64,000 nt of DNA from Oceanimonas sp052119705 (GCF_052119705.1 NZ_JBGQOP010000002.1:201874-265873); one strand, 5' to 3'. Shown: positions 52,325-61,564, numbered from the stretch's first letter. Program-made: numbers and translations. The notes: generated by a model not told the origin, from the letters alone.

Positions 52325-54667
52325 GTGATAAAACGACTTAAACCCTATCTTGGAGTTGGCTTAGCGGCTTGGGTTGCCAGTACTTGTGTGTTGGCTCAAG
52401 GCGATTTTTATATTGAGCTGCGCGGCCCTGAATCCACCGATGGGGTGCAAACTCGTGAGCCAGACAGGCCCACCCTTGCTCCTCGCCCCGTGCAACAAAG
52501 TCCTGCCCAGCAAACGCGGCCTATTCAGCAAATAGGCGTCGGCAATGCGCCCGCCACTCAAGCCGCTGCCACGGGTCGTTATGGGCCTGTGCGCAGCACG
52601 GACACCTTGTGGACTATCGCCGAAAAGTACACTCGCTCCCCCGTCACAGTGCAGCAAACCATGGTGGCCTTGTATTACCTTAATCCGCGGGCCTTCGTGC
52701 GCGGCAACATCAATAATCTGCAACGGGGTGCTCAGTTACGCCTGCCGACTGCCAGCCAAATACGCCAGCGCTCCGCTGGCGAAGCACAAGCCGAATTTAG
52801 CCGCTTAACGCGCCAAGGTAATCGCCGCGTGGCACAAGCTGCAGCCCCTGCGGTGAGTCGGCCTGTTGTCGCCACGGTCCCCGCGGCTGCTCGGCCGGTG
52901 GCACAGCAGCCAGCTACACCGGCTACTCAACCCGCATCAGCTGCGCCGACGCCCGCCCGCCCGCCAGTGGCCCAGCCTGCCGTGGCATCCAATGGCTTAA
53001 CCGAACCCAAAGCGGCCAGCAATGGCTTAGCGGCGCCTAAGGCCGCCGCCCCAGTTGTTGAGTCGGCATCCGGCACGCCGGCGGCAGCGGAAGAGACGGC
53101 ACTGACTCGTTTACAGCTGCAGTTAATGGATGAGCTGCGTGAGCAGGTGTCCATGTCGAATGAGCAACTGGCCAGCTTAGCCGATAATAATCATCTCTTG
53201 CGCCAGCACTTGGCGCAGCTGAGTGCCGAAGTGGCCGAGCTTAGAGCGAACAAATATGAGACAGAGCCGACGCCTGCGCTAACCGCAGACGTTGAACCCA
53301 AACAAGAGGGCTGGCTAGAAGATTTAATGAGCAATCCAGTCAATCTGGCGTTGCTCTTGATCTTACCGGCCTTATTGTTGCTGGCCTTGTTTACGCTGTG
53401 GTGGCGTAATCGGGTGCGCCGCGACTTGGCCGCGCAAGAGCAAGCGTTAACCGAAACCAGCATGATGGAGGATGAGCGAGATGAGTTTGACGACTTCTTT
53501 AGCCCCTCTGCCGATGACGAGCAGGATGCCTTTGCCAATGACGAGGCACAGGTTGAGCCGATTGCGGCCCAAGATATAGATGAAGATGCCTTTGCCCGAT
53601 TCTTACAAGAGCAGCAACAATTAGAAGAAGCCGAAGCCGAGCGACAAGTGGCCCCCGAAGTTGAAGCAGAACCTGAACCTGCGCTAGAGCCCGAAATCAT
53701 CCCAGAGCCAGAACCGACTCCAGAGCCAGAATTAGCACCTGAGATAGATGAAGATCCGTTATTTGAAGACAACTTCGGCGAAGATGACTTACCCGAAGAT
53801 AAGCTGTTTGAAGACCAACTGTTCGAAGATCAGCTGTTTGAAGATGAACAGCTTGAAGATGCGCCAAGCCTCACAACTGACTCTCTTAGTGACGATGAGC
53901 TGGATGACTTATTTAATACGCCGCTTAGTGCCGAAGACCCACAGCTGTCGGCGGATGAAGCCGCACTGTCAATGGAAGAGCCGGTTGCAGAGCCTTCTGT
54001 TGCAGAACCCTCTGTTGCAGAATCGTCAGTGACAGAGCCTTCAGTTGTAGAACCATCAGCGGAAGAACTGGCCCAAGAAGAAGCGCCAGTTGACGAGCCT
54101 TTGGTCGTAGAAAAGCCAGCCGCCGACACGATGCCGGCAGTCGAGCCCGAGGCTGAAACGCCACGTACCGCAGACGTGGCAGAGCGTGCGCCAAGCCAAG
54201 AGGATGCGCCACCGGCCCGTTTGATGGATGATTGGCCTGAGCCGTTAGTTGAGTCAATGGCAGCCCTTGAGGGCGATTCAGCACAGACCTCCGAACTTGA
54301 CTCTGATCTTCAGTCTGATCTTCAGTCTGAGCCTCAGCCTGAACCTGAACCTGAACCTGAACCTTATGTCTCAGTCGACGAGTTAATGGCCGATGCAGAG
54401 CGCGGTGAAGGCCCAGAACCTGATCGCGAGCGTAAGCTGGATCTGGAGCTGGACGACTATGCCAACGTGATTGGCCAAGGGCAGGGCATAGACATAGATA
54501 TCGATGAAGGCGGCATGAGCGGCCAGCTCGACTTGGCCCGCGCCTATATTGAAATTGATGACATCGATAGCGCCCGTGACCTGCTCAATGAAGCGCTGGA
54601 GCGCGGTAATGCCGAACAACAGCGCGATGCCAAGAAGCTGCTGGCGCGACTCGACAAACGCGGTTGA
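52325..54667 (+). CDS. fimV: FimV-like polar hub protein
   Basis: 780 residues from a GTG at 52325 with AAAGGA before it. It has a signal peptide, the short 'FYIELRGPES' region, a LysM domain (about 92-140, 'TLWTIAEKYTRSPVTVQQTMVALYYLNPRAF'), an Ala/Pro-rich linker, a coiled coil (about 260-305) and a membrane segment (about 335-357). A long acidic cytoplasmic region with short repeats (LFEDQ, EPSVA, EPEPEP) leads to the FimV C-terminal TPR motif ('LDLARAYIEIDDIDSARDLLNEAL'). It organises pole-localised systems and type IV pili in relatives. Confidence 0.93.
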   Translation: MIKRLKPYLGVGLAAWVASTCVLAQGDFYIELRGPESTDGVQTREPDRPTLAPRPVQQSPAQQTRPIQQIGVGNAPATQAAATGRYGPVRSTDTLWTIAEKYTRSPVTVQQTMVALYYLNPRAFVRGNINNLQRGAQLRLPTASQIRQRSAGEAQAEFSRLTRQGNRRVAQAAAPAVSRPVVATVPAAARPVAQQPATPATQPASAAPTPARPPVAQPAVASNGLTEPKAASNGLAAPKAAAPVVESASGTPAAAEETALTRLQLQLMDELREQVSMSNEQLASLADNNHLLRQHLAQLSAEVAELRANKYETEPTPALTADVEPKQEGWLEDLMSNPVNLALLLILPALLLLALFTLWWRNRVRRDLAAQEQALTETSMMEDERDEFDDFFSPSADDEQDAFANDEAQVEPIAAQDIDEDAFARFLQEQQQLEEAEAERQVAPEVEAEPEPALEPEIIPEPEPTPEPELAPEIDEDPLFEDNFGEDDLPEDKLFEDQLFEDQLFEDEQLEDAPSLTTDSLSDDELDDLFNTPLSAEDPQLSADEAALSMEEPVAEPSVAEPSVAESSVTEPSVVEPSAEELAQEEAPVDEPLVVEKPAADTMPAVEPEAETPRTADVAERAPSQEDAPPARLMDDWPEPLVESMAALEGDSAQTSELDSDLQSDLQSEPQPEPEPEPEPYVSVDELMADAERGEGPEPDRERKLDLELDDYANVIGQGQGIDIDIDEGGMSGQLDLARAYIEIDDIDSARDLLNEALERGNAEQQRDAKKLLARLDKRG

Positions 54668-54669
54668 AA

Positions 54670-54702
54670 CTAAGCGGCCCCATTTTGGGGCCGCTTATTC
54701 AA
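54670..54702 (+). terminator. terminator after fimV
   Basis: The stem AAGCGGCCCC/GGGGCCGCTT with a 6-nt loop, followed by a short T-rich tract. Confidence 0.85.
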
Positions 54703-54755
54703 TTTAGCGGATTAAAGAGTATAATTGCCCCTTTTAACCCCCTTGGAAGTGATTT

Positions 54756-55550
54756 ATGCGCATTGCCCTTGGCATCGAGTATGACGGCAGCCAGTATTGT
54801 GGCTGGCAACGGCAACGAGAAGTTAACAGTGTGCAAGCTGAGGTAGAACAAGCCTTATCTAAGATTGCCAACCATCCGGTATTAGTACAATGCGCGGGCC
54901 GCACCGACACAGGCGTGCACGGCCTCGGCCAAGTGGTGCATTTCGATACTCATGCAGATCGCCAAATGAGCGCTTGGACACTGGGCATGAATGCCACTTT
55001 ACCCAAAGACATAGCCGTGCGTTGGGCCAAGCCCATGAGTGATGACTTTCATGCGCGCTTTAGCGCCACCGCGCGCCGCTATCGTTATATTATTTATAAC
55101 CATAATATGCGCCCGGCCATCTTACACAGTGGTGTTAGCCATTATGTGGGTGAGTTGGATGCAGATAAAATGCACGCCGCAAGCCAATGCTTAGTGGGTG
55201 AGCACGACTTTACCTCGTTTCGGGCGTTGCAATGTCAATCGCACAGCCCAACGCGTACCATTTTGCATTTAAACGTACAGCGTTATGGGCATTACGTGGT
55301 GTTAGACATTAAGGCCAATGCGTTTGTGCACCACATGGTGCGCAACATTGCCGGTACCTTAATTAAGGTGGGCTTAGGCGAAGCGCCAGAGGCGTGGGTG
55401 GCCGAAGTGCTGGCGGTGCGCGATCGGCGCTTAGCCGGACACACAGCCAAGGCTGGCGGCTTATATATGGTGGCGGTGGATTATCCTGATGCCTTTGATC
55501 TACCAAAGCCTGCCGCAGGCCCGTTATGGTTGCCAGAAGCCTTACGCTAG
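54756..55550 (+). CDS. truA: tRNA pseudouridine(38-40) synthase
   Basis: 264 residues of normal length. 'MRIALGIEYDGSQYCGWQRQ' and the catalytic Asp in 'CAGRTDTGVHGLGQVVHF' are intact, as are 'ARFSATARRYRYII' and 'FVHHMVRNIAGTLI'. It isomerises uridines in the anticodon stem of many tRNAs. GGAAGTG precedes the ATG. It lies in the conserved fimV-truA-accD-folC-dedD neighbourhood. Confidence 0.98.
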   Translation: MRIALGIEYDGSQYCGWQRQREVNSVQAEVEQALSKIANHPVLVQCAGRTDTGVHGLGQVVHFDTHADRQMSAWTLGMNATLPKDIAVRWAKPMSDDFHARFSATARRYRYIIYNHNMRPAILHSGVSHYVGELDADKMHAASQCLVGEHDFTSFRALQCQSHSPTRTILHLNVQRYGHYVVLDIKANAFVHHMVRNIAGTLIKVGLGEAPEAWVAEVLAVRDRRLAGHTAKAGGLYMVAVDYPDAFDLPKPAAGPLWLPEALR

Positions 55551-55861
55551 CGCCATGTCGAACCCGAATATTCAATAGGCTGCTTGCTCGAACCCAGAGA
55601 TAAGATCGCGAACTAAAGCATTAAGTAACAAGCAATTAACAGATAATTAAATAAACAGTAAAACAAGTGGTTAATCAAAAATTGTCTGCGAGCCGCATCG
55701 CGGCTGGAACTAATTTTTTATCCACCTTTTTATCAACCTAGCGGCTGATATATGGTTTAATGCCCGCCATCAGATGGCGGTGTGTTGGCGGCGAGTGAAA
55801 ATATCGACCAACAGCAAGCCACAGCCTATAGATTAATGATGCAATTACGCTAAGGATTTCC
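55551..55861. other. 311-bp truA-accD gap with two inverted repeats
   Basis: An AGCCGC/GCGGCT hairpin with a T6 stretch downstream (55693-55720) may terminate truA. A perfect 17-bp palindrome CCGCCATC-A-GATGGCGG (55764-55780) lies in the accD leader about 81 bp before its ATG. The region is otherwise AT-rich and without a gene. Confidence 0.55.
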
Positions 55862-56755
55862 ATGAGCTGGCTAGACAAAATTCTTCCTAAGAATAAAAAC
55901 ATCGGTGTGCGCCGTCAGAATATCCCAGAAGGGGTATGGAGCAAATGCAGTAGCTGTGAGCAGGTTTTATACCGAGCCGAGCTGGATCGTCATTTAGAAG
56001 TCTGCCCTAAGTGTGATCATCACATGCGCATTGGTGCACGTTTGCGTCTAGATAAATTTCTGGATACAGATCATCGTGTAGAATTAGGCGCGCAGTTAGA
56101 GCCACAAGATGTCTTAAAGTTTAAAGACTCAAAGCGTTACAAAGACCGCATTAGCGCGGCGCAAAAAGCCAGTAATGAAAAAGATGCCTTGGTCGCCATG
56201 ACCGGCACCTTAAAAGGCATTCCGGTAGCCGTGTGTGCTTTTGAGTTTTCCTTTATGGGCGGCTCTATGGCATCGGTCGTGGGTGCGCGTTTTATTGAAG
56301 CGGTGAATGCGTGTATCGCAGAGCGCCGTGCCTTGGTGTGTTTCTCTGCTTCCGGCGGCGCGCGCATGCAAGAAGCCTTGTTCTCCTTGATGCAAATGGC
56401 CAAAACCAGTGCCGCGCTGAATCGCTTGTCTGAAGCGGGTTTGCCGTATATTTCCGTATTAACAGACCCGACTATGGGTGGCGTGTCTGCTAGCTTGGCG
56501 ATGTTAGGCGACATTAATGTTGGTGAGCCAAAAGCCTTGATCGGTTTTGCTGGGCCACGCGTAATTGAACAAACCGTACGTGAAAAATTACCCGAAGGCT
56601 TCCAGCGTAGCGAGTTTTTGCTGGAGCACGGCGCCATCGACATGATCATCGACCGCCGCGAAATGCGCGATAAACTGGCCAGCGTTATCGGTAAATTGAT
56701 GAATCTTGAGCCTACCGAAGGCATGCCTATGGATCACGAGCAGGTTAGCGCCTAA
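55862..56755 (+). CDS. accD: acetyl-CoA carboxylase carboxyltransferase beta subunit
   Basis: 297 residues. An N-terminal zinc ribbon ('CSSCEQVLYRAELDRHLEVCPKC', four Cys) is followed by the carboxyltransferase crotonase fold ('CFSASGGARMQEALFSLMQMAKTSAAL', 'LTDPTMGGVSASLAMLGD', 'GFAGPRVIEQTV'). With AccA it transfers CO2 from biotin to acetyl-CoA, the first step of fatty acid synthesis. AAGGA precedes the ATG. Its TAA overlaps the folC ATG (TAATG). Confidence 0.98.
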   Translation: MSWLDKILPKNKNIGVRRQNIPEGVWSKCSSCEQVLYRAELDRHLEVCPKCDHHMRIGARLRLDKFLDTDHRVELGAQLEPQDVLKFKDSKRYKDRISAAQKASNEKDALVAMTGTLKGIPVAVCAFEFSFMGGSMASVVGARFIEAVNACIAERRALVCFSASGGARMQEALFSLMQMAKTSAALNRLSEAGLPYISVLTDPTMGGVSASLAMLGDINVGEPKALIGFAGPRVIEQTVREKLPEGFQRSEFLLEHGAIDMIIDRREMRDKLASVIGKLMNLEPTEGMPMDHEQVSA

Positions 56756-58014
56756 TGAGCCGTATAATCGATGCCCAGTCGCGTGATTTAGCGGCTTGGT
56801 TGCCGATTTTAGAAGAGCTCAATATGGCACATATTGAGCTCGGCTTAGGTCGCATGACGGTATTGGCTGAGCGCTTAGGGTTGCTCAGCTTACCCAGTCA
56901 TGTGATAACCGTGGGCGGTACCAATGGCAAAGGCACCACCTGTGCCTTATTGGAGTCTATGCTCTGCGCCGGTGGCTTGAGCGTGGGCGTGTATTCCTCG
57001 CCGCACTTGGTCGATTATCGCGAACGGGTACGCATTAACGGAGCCAGCCCTCTAGCTGCGGATTTTTGTGCCGCCTTTGCGGCGGTAGAAGCGGCACGCT
57101 TTGATGAGCAGGGCAGTGAAACTGCACTCACTTACTTTGAGTTCACGACGCTGGCGGCACTCTGGTTATTTCGCGCCGCGAGACCGGATGTGGTGTTACT
57201 CGAAGTGGGTTTGGGCGGGCGTTTAGATGCCACCAATGTGGTGGCCTCGGATCAAACTGTGGTCACCAGTATCTCTTTGGATCACACCGATTGGCTTGGC
57301 GATACTCGCGACAGTGTCGGTTTTGAAAAAGCCGGTATATTTCGACCCGCTAAGCCTGCGGTGTGCGGCGATGCTAATCCTCCTGCGTCTTTGCTGGCCC
57401 ATGCGGCCAGCATCAATACGCCGCTGTACTGTACGGGCAGGGACTATATCTGGGCAGTGGCAGGCGATAGCTGGTCGTTTCACGGCTTAGGCTTGGCGTT
57501 GGATGGCTTACCTACACCGGCATTGCCGGTGATGAATGCCGCTACTGCCTTGGCGGCCTTGGCCTTATCCCCCTTTGTGTTGAGCGAGCAGGCTATACAC
57601 ACAGGTTTGCTGCAGGCTCAGTTAACCGGTCGCTTGCAGCAACTTAGCCCGCAATTATGGGTGGATGTTGCCCATAATCCCGAGTCGGCGGAGTATTTGG
57701 CCAGCCAACTGCCCCGCATACGTGGCACGGGGCGCTTATTGGGCGTGGTGGGTATGTTGAAAGACAAGGATATTGAGCACAGCTTGGCGCCATTAGCCGA
57801 CCAGCTGGATGCTTGGTATTTGGCGACCTTAGGCGGGCCCCGTGGGGCCACTGCCCAAGAGTTATCGCGCTGGCAAAGTGGGGCCTGTTTTGACTCTGTG
57901 GCCGAGGCGTTGGCGGCGGCAGAGGCGGATGCCGATGAGCAAGATGTGATTATTGCCTTCGGCTCTTTCTTTACCGTTGCCGACGTCTTAGCAAGTCAAA
58001 TAACGCGCAAGTAA
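56755..58014 (+). CDS. folC: bifunctional folylpolyglutamate/dihydrofolate synthase
   Basis: 419 residues. Mur ligase-type P-loop 'TVGGTNGKGTTCALLESML', 'GVYSSPHLVDYRERVRING', 'LLEVGLGGRLDATNVV', the carbamylated-Lys segment 'FEKAGIFRPAKPAVCGD' and the C-terminal 'WVDVAHNPESAEYLA' are present. It makes dihydrofolate from dihydropteroate and adds glutamates to folates. It is translationally coupled to accD. Confidence 0.97.
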   Translation: MSRIIDAQSRDLAAWLPILEELNMAHIELGLGRMTVLAERLGLLSLPSHVITVGGTNGKGTTCALLESMLCAGGLSVGVYSSPHLVDYRERVRINGASPLAADFCAAFAAVEAARFDEQGSETALTYFEFTTLAALWLFRAARPDVVLLEVGLGGRLDATNVVASDQTVVTSISLDHTDWLGDTRDSVGFEKAGIFRPAKPAVCGDANPPASLLAHAASINTPLYCTGRDYIWAVAGDSWSFHGLGLALDGLPTPALPVMNAATALAALALSPFVLSEQAIHTGLLQAQLTGRLQQLSPQLWVDVAHNPESAEYLASQLPRIRGTGRLLGVVGMLKDKDIEHSLAPLADQLDAWYLATLGGPRGATAQELSRWQSGACFDSVAEALAAAEADADEQDVIIAFGSFFTVADVLASQITRK

Positions 58015-58082
58015 CTAGCTAGCAACTCAATTGTTGGCAAATAAACCATACATTTTGCCCTTAGGGCGTGAAGGAGCGGGCC

Positions 58083-59033
58083 TTGGCCACACAGTTTCAG
58101 CAGCGATTAATCGGTACCGTGATCATAGTGGCCATAGGCGTGATTTTTTTACCTGATTTGTTAAGCGGTAAAAAACAGCTGGAACCTGATGAAGCCGTAA
58201 CTATCCCGCTGCGCCCGCCGCTTGATCCGGCTCAGCAAGCGATCATGCCACCGCCTCGTCCGGGCACAGAAGCGGCCGGCCGCGCGGCGGAAGCCGCCCA
58301 GCAAGTGGCTGCCGCTGCCGATCAATTGGCCGCCCAGCAAGCGGCTCAGCAAGAAGCTGTGTTGGCTAGCCAACCGGCTGCCGAAGTGTGGACCATAGAG
58401 CAAGCACAAGAAGCGCCACCGGTCGCACCTAAGCCGTCACCTCAGCCGCAAGCCATGGCTGCACAACCTGTGGCTGTACAACCGGCGGCTCCACAGCCAC
58501 AAGTGCAGCAAATTGCACCGCAACCTGCACCTCAGCCTGCACCTCAGCCCGTGGCTCAACAAGCGGTACCGCAACCCGCTCCTCAGCCAGTGCAGCAAGT
58601 AGCTAAACCCGTGCCACAAGCAGCACCACAACCTGTGGCTCAACCACGATTGGTAGCAGGGCAAATACAGCAAATTGAGCCAAGGCAACTAACACCACAA
58701 CAAGTTCAGCAAGCTCAACAAGCTCAACAACAAGCGGCGCCGCAGCCGGTGAGCCAAGCTCAGCGTCAACCTCAGCCGATAAGCCAAGCGCCGGTCAGCC
58801 AAGGTGGCAGCTTTGTGGTGCAATTGGGGGCGTTTCGTAACGCAGCTAACGTCAATGCGCTGGTACAAAAGCTCAGAGCCGCAGGCTATAACGCCCAAAC
58901 CACGCCTAGCCCGGCCCGTGAAGGCGAGCTTAACCGCGTTTGGGTGGGCCCAGACAGCAAAGACCGCCTCGACCAGCAGCTGCCCGCATTACAGCGCCTA
59001 ACTGGCCTTAATGGCAGTGTAAGACCTAAGTAG
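58083..59033 (+). CDS. dedD: SPOR-domain cell division protein DedD
   Basis: About 316 residues from a TTG at 58083, 6 nt after AAGGAG; the GTG at 58068 lies before that site. The start 'ATQFQQRLIGTVIIVAIGVIFLPDLLSGKK' matches DedD and contains the membrane segment. A long Gln/Pro/Ala-rich linker (about 75-235, with PQPAPQPAPQP runs) leads to the SPOR domain ('GSFVVQLGAFRNAANVNALVQKLRAAGYNAQ'), which binds denuded glycans at the septum. In relatives cvpA and purF follow; here they do not. Confidence 0.93.
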   Translation: MATQFQQRLIGTVIIVAIGVIFLPDLLSGKKQLEPDEAVTIPLRPPLDPAQQAIMPPPRPGTEAAGRAAEAAQQVAAAADQLAAQQAAQQEAVLASQPAAEVWTIEQAQEAPPVAPKPSPQPQAMAAQPVAVQPAAPQPQVQQIAPQPAPQPAPQPVAQQAVPQPAPQPVQQVAKPVPQAAPQPVAQPRLVAGQIQQIEPRQLTPQQVQQAQQAQQQAAPQPVSQAQRQPQPISQAPVSQGGSFVVQLGAFRNAANVNALVQKLRAAGYNAQTTPSPAREGELNRVWVGPDSKDRLDQQLPALQRLTGLNGSVRPK

Positions 59034-59064
59034 CAACAGCAACGGGCGCCCAGCGCCAAGCTAA

Positions 59065-59105
59065 ATAAAAACCCGAGTCCGCATAGCAGACTCGGGTTTT
59101 TTGTT
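59065..59105. terminator. bidirectional terminator between dedD and aguA
   Basis: The stem AAACCCGAGTC/GACTCGGGTTT with a loop of about 9 nt and T or A runs on both sides serves the convergent dedD and aguA genes. Confidence 0.88.
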
Positions 59106-59224
59106 CTTTACACTAGGCAGGGATGAGCCGACATCTCGTGATCTGTGCTTCGCCCTTCAAGCTTAAAAGCGAGACCCTGACGTGCAACCGGAAGACGGCA
59201 TAACCGTAAACGGTGTCTGTTTTA

Positions 59225-59258
59225 GCTGGGCGCAGGGTGCTAGGCGCTTGGCGCTGTG
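59225..59258. repeat. GCTnGGC heptamer array over the aguA stop (copy 3)
   Basis: Units gctgggc, gcagggt, gctaggc, gcttggc, gctgtg, preceded by 'tgtttta' as at 27845. The aguA stop (59240-59242) and its last codons lie inside. Confidence 0.65.
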
Positions 59259-60316
59259 TTTTTAGGTATTTGCTGGGTGATGCAGTGGATATTACCGCCG
59301 CCCAGTAAAATTTCCCGCGCCGGTACGCCCACGATTTCCAGCTCAGGGAAGATAGTTTCCAATATCTGTTGGGCCTCAGTATCTGTGTTGGGGTCGAGCA
59401 AAGGGTAAATTAAGCGATTGTTGGTGATCAAAAAGTTTACGTATGAGCCCGCCATACGTTCACCGACAAAGCGGGTCGCCGCAGTGTTAACTTGTATGCC
59501 AGCGGCTTCTTGCTCGGTAATATACAAGGGGCCGGGCTGGGGCAGTTTCCAGATTTTAAGCGTACGACCTTTGGCGTCTCTTGCTTCACTCAGCACCTTA
59601 AAGGCGGCCTGAGAGCGGGCGTATTGCGGGTCTGACTCATCATCGGTCCAGTGCAATACCACCTCGCCGGGGCGGGCGAAGCAGGCCATGTTATCTATGT
59701 GGCCGTCGGTCTCATCTAAGTACACGCCTTCGGGCAGCCAAATAAAATGACTTACGCCCAGCTGCCGACTTAACTCTTGCTCAATCTCGGTTTGGCTAAG
59801 ATGAGGGTTACGGTTTGGGTTGAGTAAACACTCAGCCGTGGTCAGCAGCGTGCCTTCGCCGTCCACGTGGATGGAGCCGCCCTCCAAAATCAACGTCGAG
59901 TCACGTTTGGGTATATTGAGCTCAGCCAACATGGCCTCAGCCACCAACTGGTCTTGGTCCCAAGCGTCATACAAACCGCCTTGCTCGCCACCCCAAGCAT
60001 TAAACACCCAGCTTATTCCTGCACGCTCGCCTTGGTCGTTGACCACCACGGTCGGGCCAGTGTCCCGCGCCCAAGCATCGTCGCTTTCCATCGCCACCAG
60101 CGTTACGGCTGCCGGCATAATGGCTTTCGCGTTTAGCATGTCTTGCTTAGGTACGGCCATATAAACGGGCGTGGCGACGGCGATGGCCTCGGCTAACTTG
60201 GCAAAGGTAGCCTGTGCGGGAACGGCTTGCTCACGCCAGTTATCAGGCCTGTGGGGCCAAATCATCCATACTGCCTGTTGCGGTGCCCATTCGCCGGGCA
60301 TAAAAAAATTGCTCAT
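59240..60316 (-). CDS. aguA: agmatine deiminase
   Basis: 358 residues of the peptidyl-arginine deiminase fold: 'PGEWAPQQAVWMIWPHRPDNWRE', 'ESDDAWARDTGPT', 'LEGGSIHVDGEGTLLTT', 'DETDGHIDNMACF' (catalytic His and Asp) and the nucleophile in 'LGGGNIHCITQQ'. It turns agmatine into N-carbamoylputrescine and ammonia. Its ATG overlaps the aguB stop (TAATG). The last residues (NTAPSA) are encoded in a GCTnGGC heptamer array. Confidence 0.97.
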   Translation of the reverse strand: MSNFFMPGEWAPQQAVWMIWPHRPDNWREQAVPAQATFAKLAEAIAVATPVYMAVPKQDMLNAKAIMPAAVTLVAMESDDAWARDTGPTVVVNDQGERAGISWVFNAWGGEQGGLYDAWDQDQLVAEAMLAELNIPKRDSTLILEGGSIHVDGEGTLLTTAECLLNPNRNPHLSQTEIEQELSRQLGVSHFIWLPEGVYLDETDGHIDNMACFARPGEVVLHWTDDESDPQYARSQAAFKVLSEARDAKGRTLKIWKLPQPGPLYITEQEAAGIQVNTAATRFVGERMAGSYVNFLITNNRLIYPLLDPNTDTEAQQILETIFPELEIVGVPAREILLGGGNIHCITQQIPKNTAPSA

Positions 60317-61206
60317 TAACGGCCACCTTCGCGTTTGCCATCTGAGGTTTGCAGGGTGTGATACATGGCGGGGCGACGGTCACGGAACAATCCCCAACTG
60401 GCGCGGGTATTAGCTATCTGCGCTAAGTCGAAGCTGTGCACTAATACGCCCTCAGAGGTTTTATCGGCTTGCTGCACCAATTCGCCTAGCTCATCGGTAA
60501 TAAAGGAGGAGCCATAAAAAGTGGTTTCCAGACCCTCAATAAACTTGCTGTGCTCGGTGCCAATGCGGTTAGAGGCAATTACAGGCACTAGGTTGGCGGC
60601 GGCGTGGCCTTGCTGAGTGCGGGTCCAATGGGGTTGGCTGTCGATGCTGGTATCTTGGGGCTCTGTACCGATGGCGGTGGGGAAGAAGATTAACTCTGCA
60701 CCCAGTAACGCTAAGCTGCGCGCGGTTTCGGGAAACCATTGATCCCAGCAAATGGCCACGCCAATCTTGGCATAACGGGTTTGCCACACTTTAAAGCCGG
60801 TATCACCCGGGGTAAAAAACTGCTTTTCTTGATAGCCGGGGCCATTGGGAATATGGGTTTTGCGATACAAGTCCAGCACGCTGCCATCGGCATCTATCAC
60901 CACCAGTGAGTTATAGAAGGCGGTACCGGCGCGCTCAAAGAAGCTTAAGGGCAATACTACTGCCAGCTCTTTGGCCAAGGCTTGAAAATGGCGGATAAGT
61001 GGGCTGTTATCTACCTCTTGGGCTAATGCAAAATGCTCAGGGCTTTGGTCGATACAAAAGTAGGGCGCGGCAAATAGCTCTTGAATGAGGATGATCTGTG
61101 CACCTTTCTGGGCTGCATCACGCACCAGTTTTTCGGCACGCTGAATATTCTCATCAAAATTCCAACTACATGCCATCTGGGTGGCGGCAACAGTGACTAA
61201 GGCCAT
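60316..61206 (-). CDS. aguB: N-carbamoylputrescine amidase
   Basis: 296 residues of the nitrilase superfamily. The Glu-Lys-Cys triad is seen in 'LIQELFAAPYFC', 'YRKTHIPNGPGY' and 'VAICWDQWFPE'. It converts N-carbamoylputrescine to putrescine, CO2 and ammonia, the second step after AguA. GAGGAG precedes the ATG. It is the first gene of the aguBA operon, with a perfect inverted repeat upstream. Confidence 0.97.
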   Translation of the reverse strand: MALVTVAATQMACSWNFDENIQRAEKLVRDAAQKGAQIILIQELFAAPYFCIDQSPEHFALAQEVDNSPLIRHFQALAKELAVVLPLSFFERAGTAFYNSLVVIDADGSVLDLYRKTHIPNGPGYQEKQFFTPGDTGFKVWQTRYAKIGVAICWDQWFPETARSLALLGAELIFFPTAIGTEPQDTSIDSQPHWTRTQQGHAAANLVPVIASNRIGTEHSKFIEGLETTFYGSSFITDELGELVQQADKTSEGVLVHSFDLAQIANTRASWGLFRDRRPAMYHTLQTSDGKREGGR

Positions 61207-61233
61207 GATTAACTCCTCTGAATTGAACCTTTA

Positions 61234-61257
61234 AACTGAAGTTATAAAACTTCAGTT
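61234..61257. promoter_or_regulatory. inverted repeat upstream of aguBA (candidate operator)
   Basis: AACTGAAG and CTTCAGTT are separated by 8 nt, 28-51 bp before the aguB ATG. The position suits a repressor or activator site; no regulator gene is adjacent. The rest of 61258-61480 shows nothing I can support. Confidence 0.5.
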
Positions 61258-61483
61258 CTAAAATAAGGACGCGAGTCGTTAAGGCACTTGAAGCGAGTTA
61301 TCAAACTAGGTATCAAGCGGATCTTGAGCCGCGAGGGATAAACCCAACACAGCCCTTAACAGCCATCCATGACTTAACAACTCAAGCGTTGAGCCCGCAG
61401 TGTGCCTTTCTCGGCTAAAAGCCGCAAATAGATAGTGTAATTTTTTGAGCTGAATATAGCTTTTCTTCACACCGTATAGATGA

Positions 61484-61520
61484 AAAAGCCGTCAACCCAA
61501 GGTGGGTGACGGCTATTTTG
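61484..61520 (-). terminator. terminator after the antiporter gene
   Basis: The stem AGCCGTCACCC/GGGTTGACGGCT (one mismatch) with T5 in the minus direction, about 45 bp after the stop. Confidence 0.82.
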
Positions 61521-61564
61521 ATGTATAGGCAGCTTACGGTATAAGATTCCCCAAAGGGCTTACA

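Noticed and set aside
53191..54284. Long minus-strand Ser-rich frames opposite fimV
   Set aside because: They arise from the repetitive acidic codons of fimV read on the other strand.
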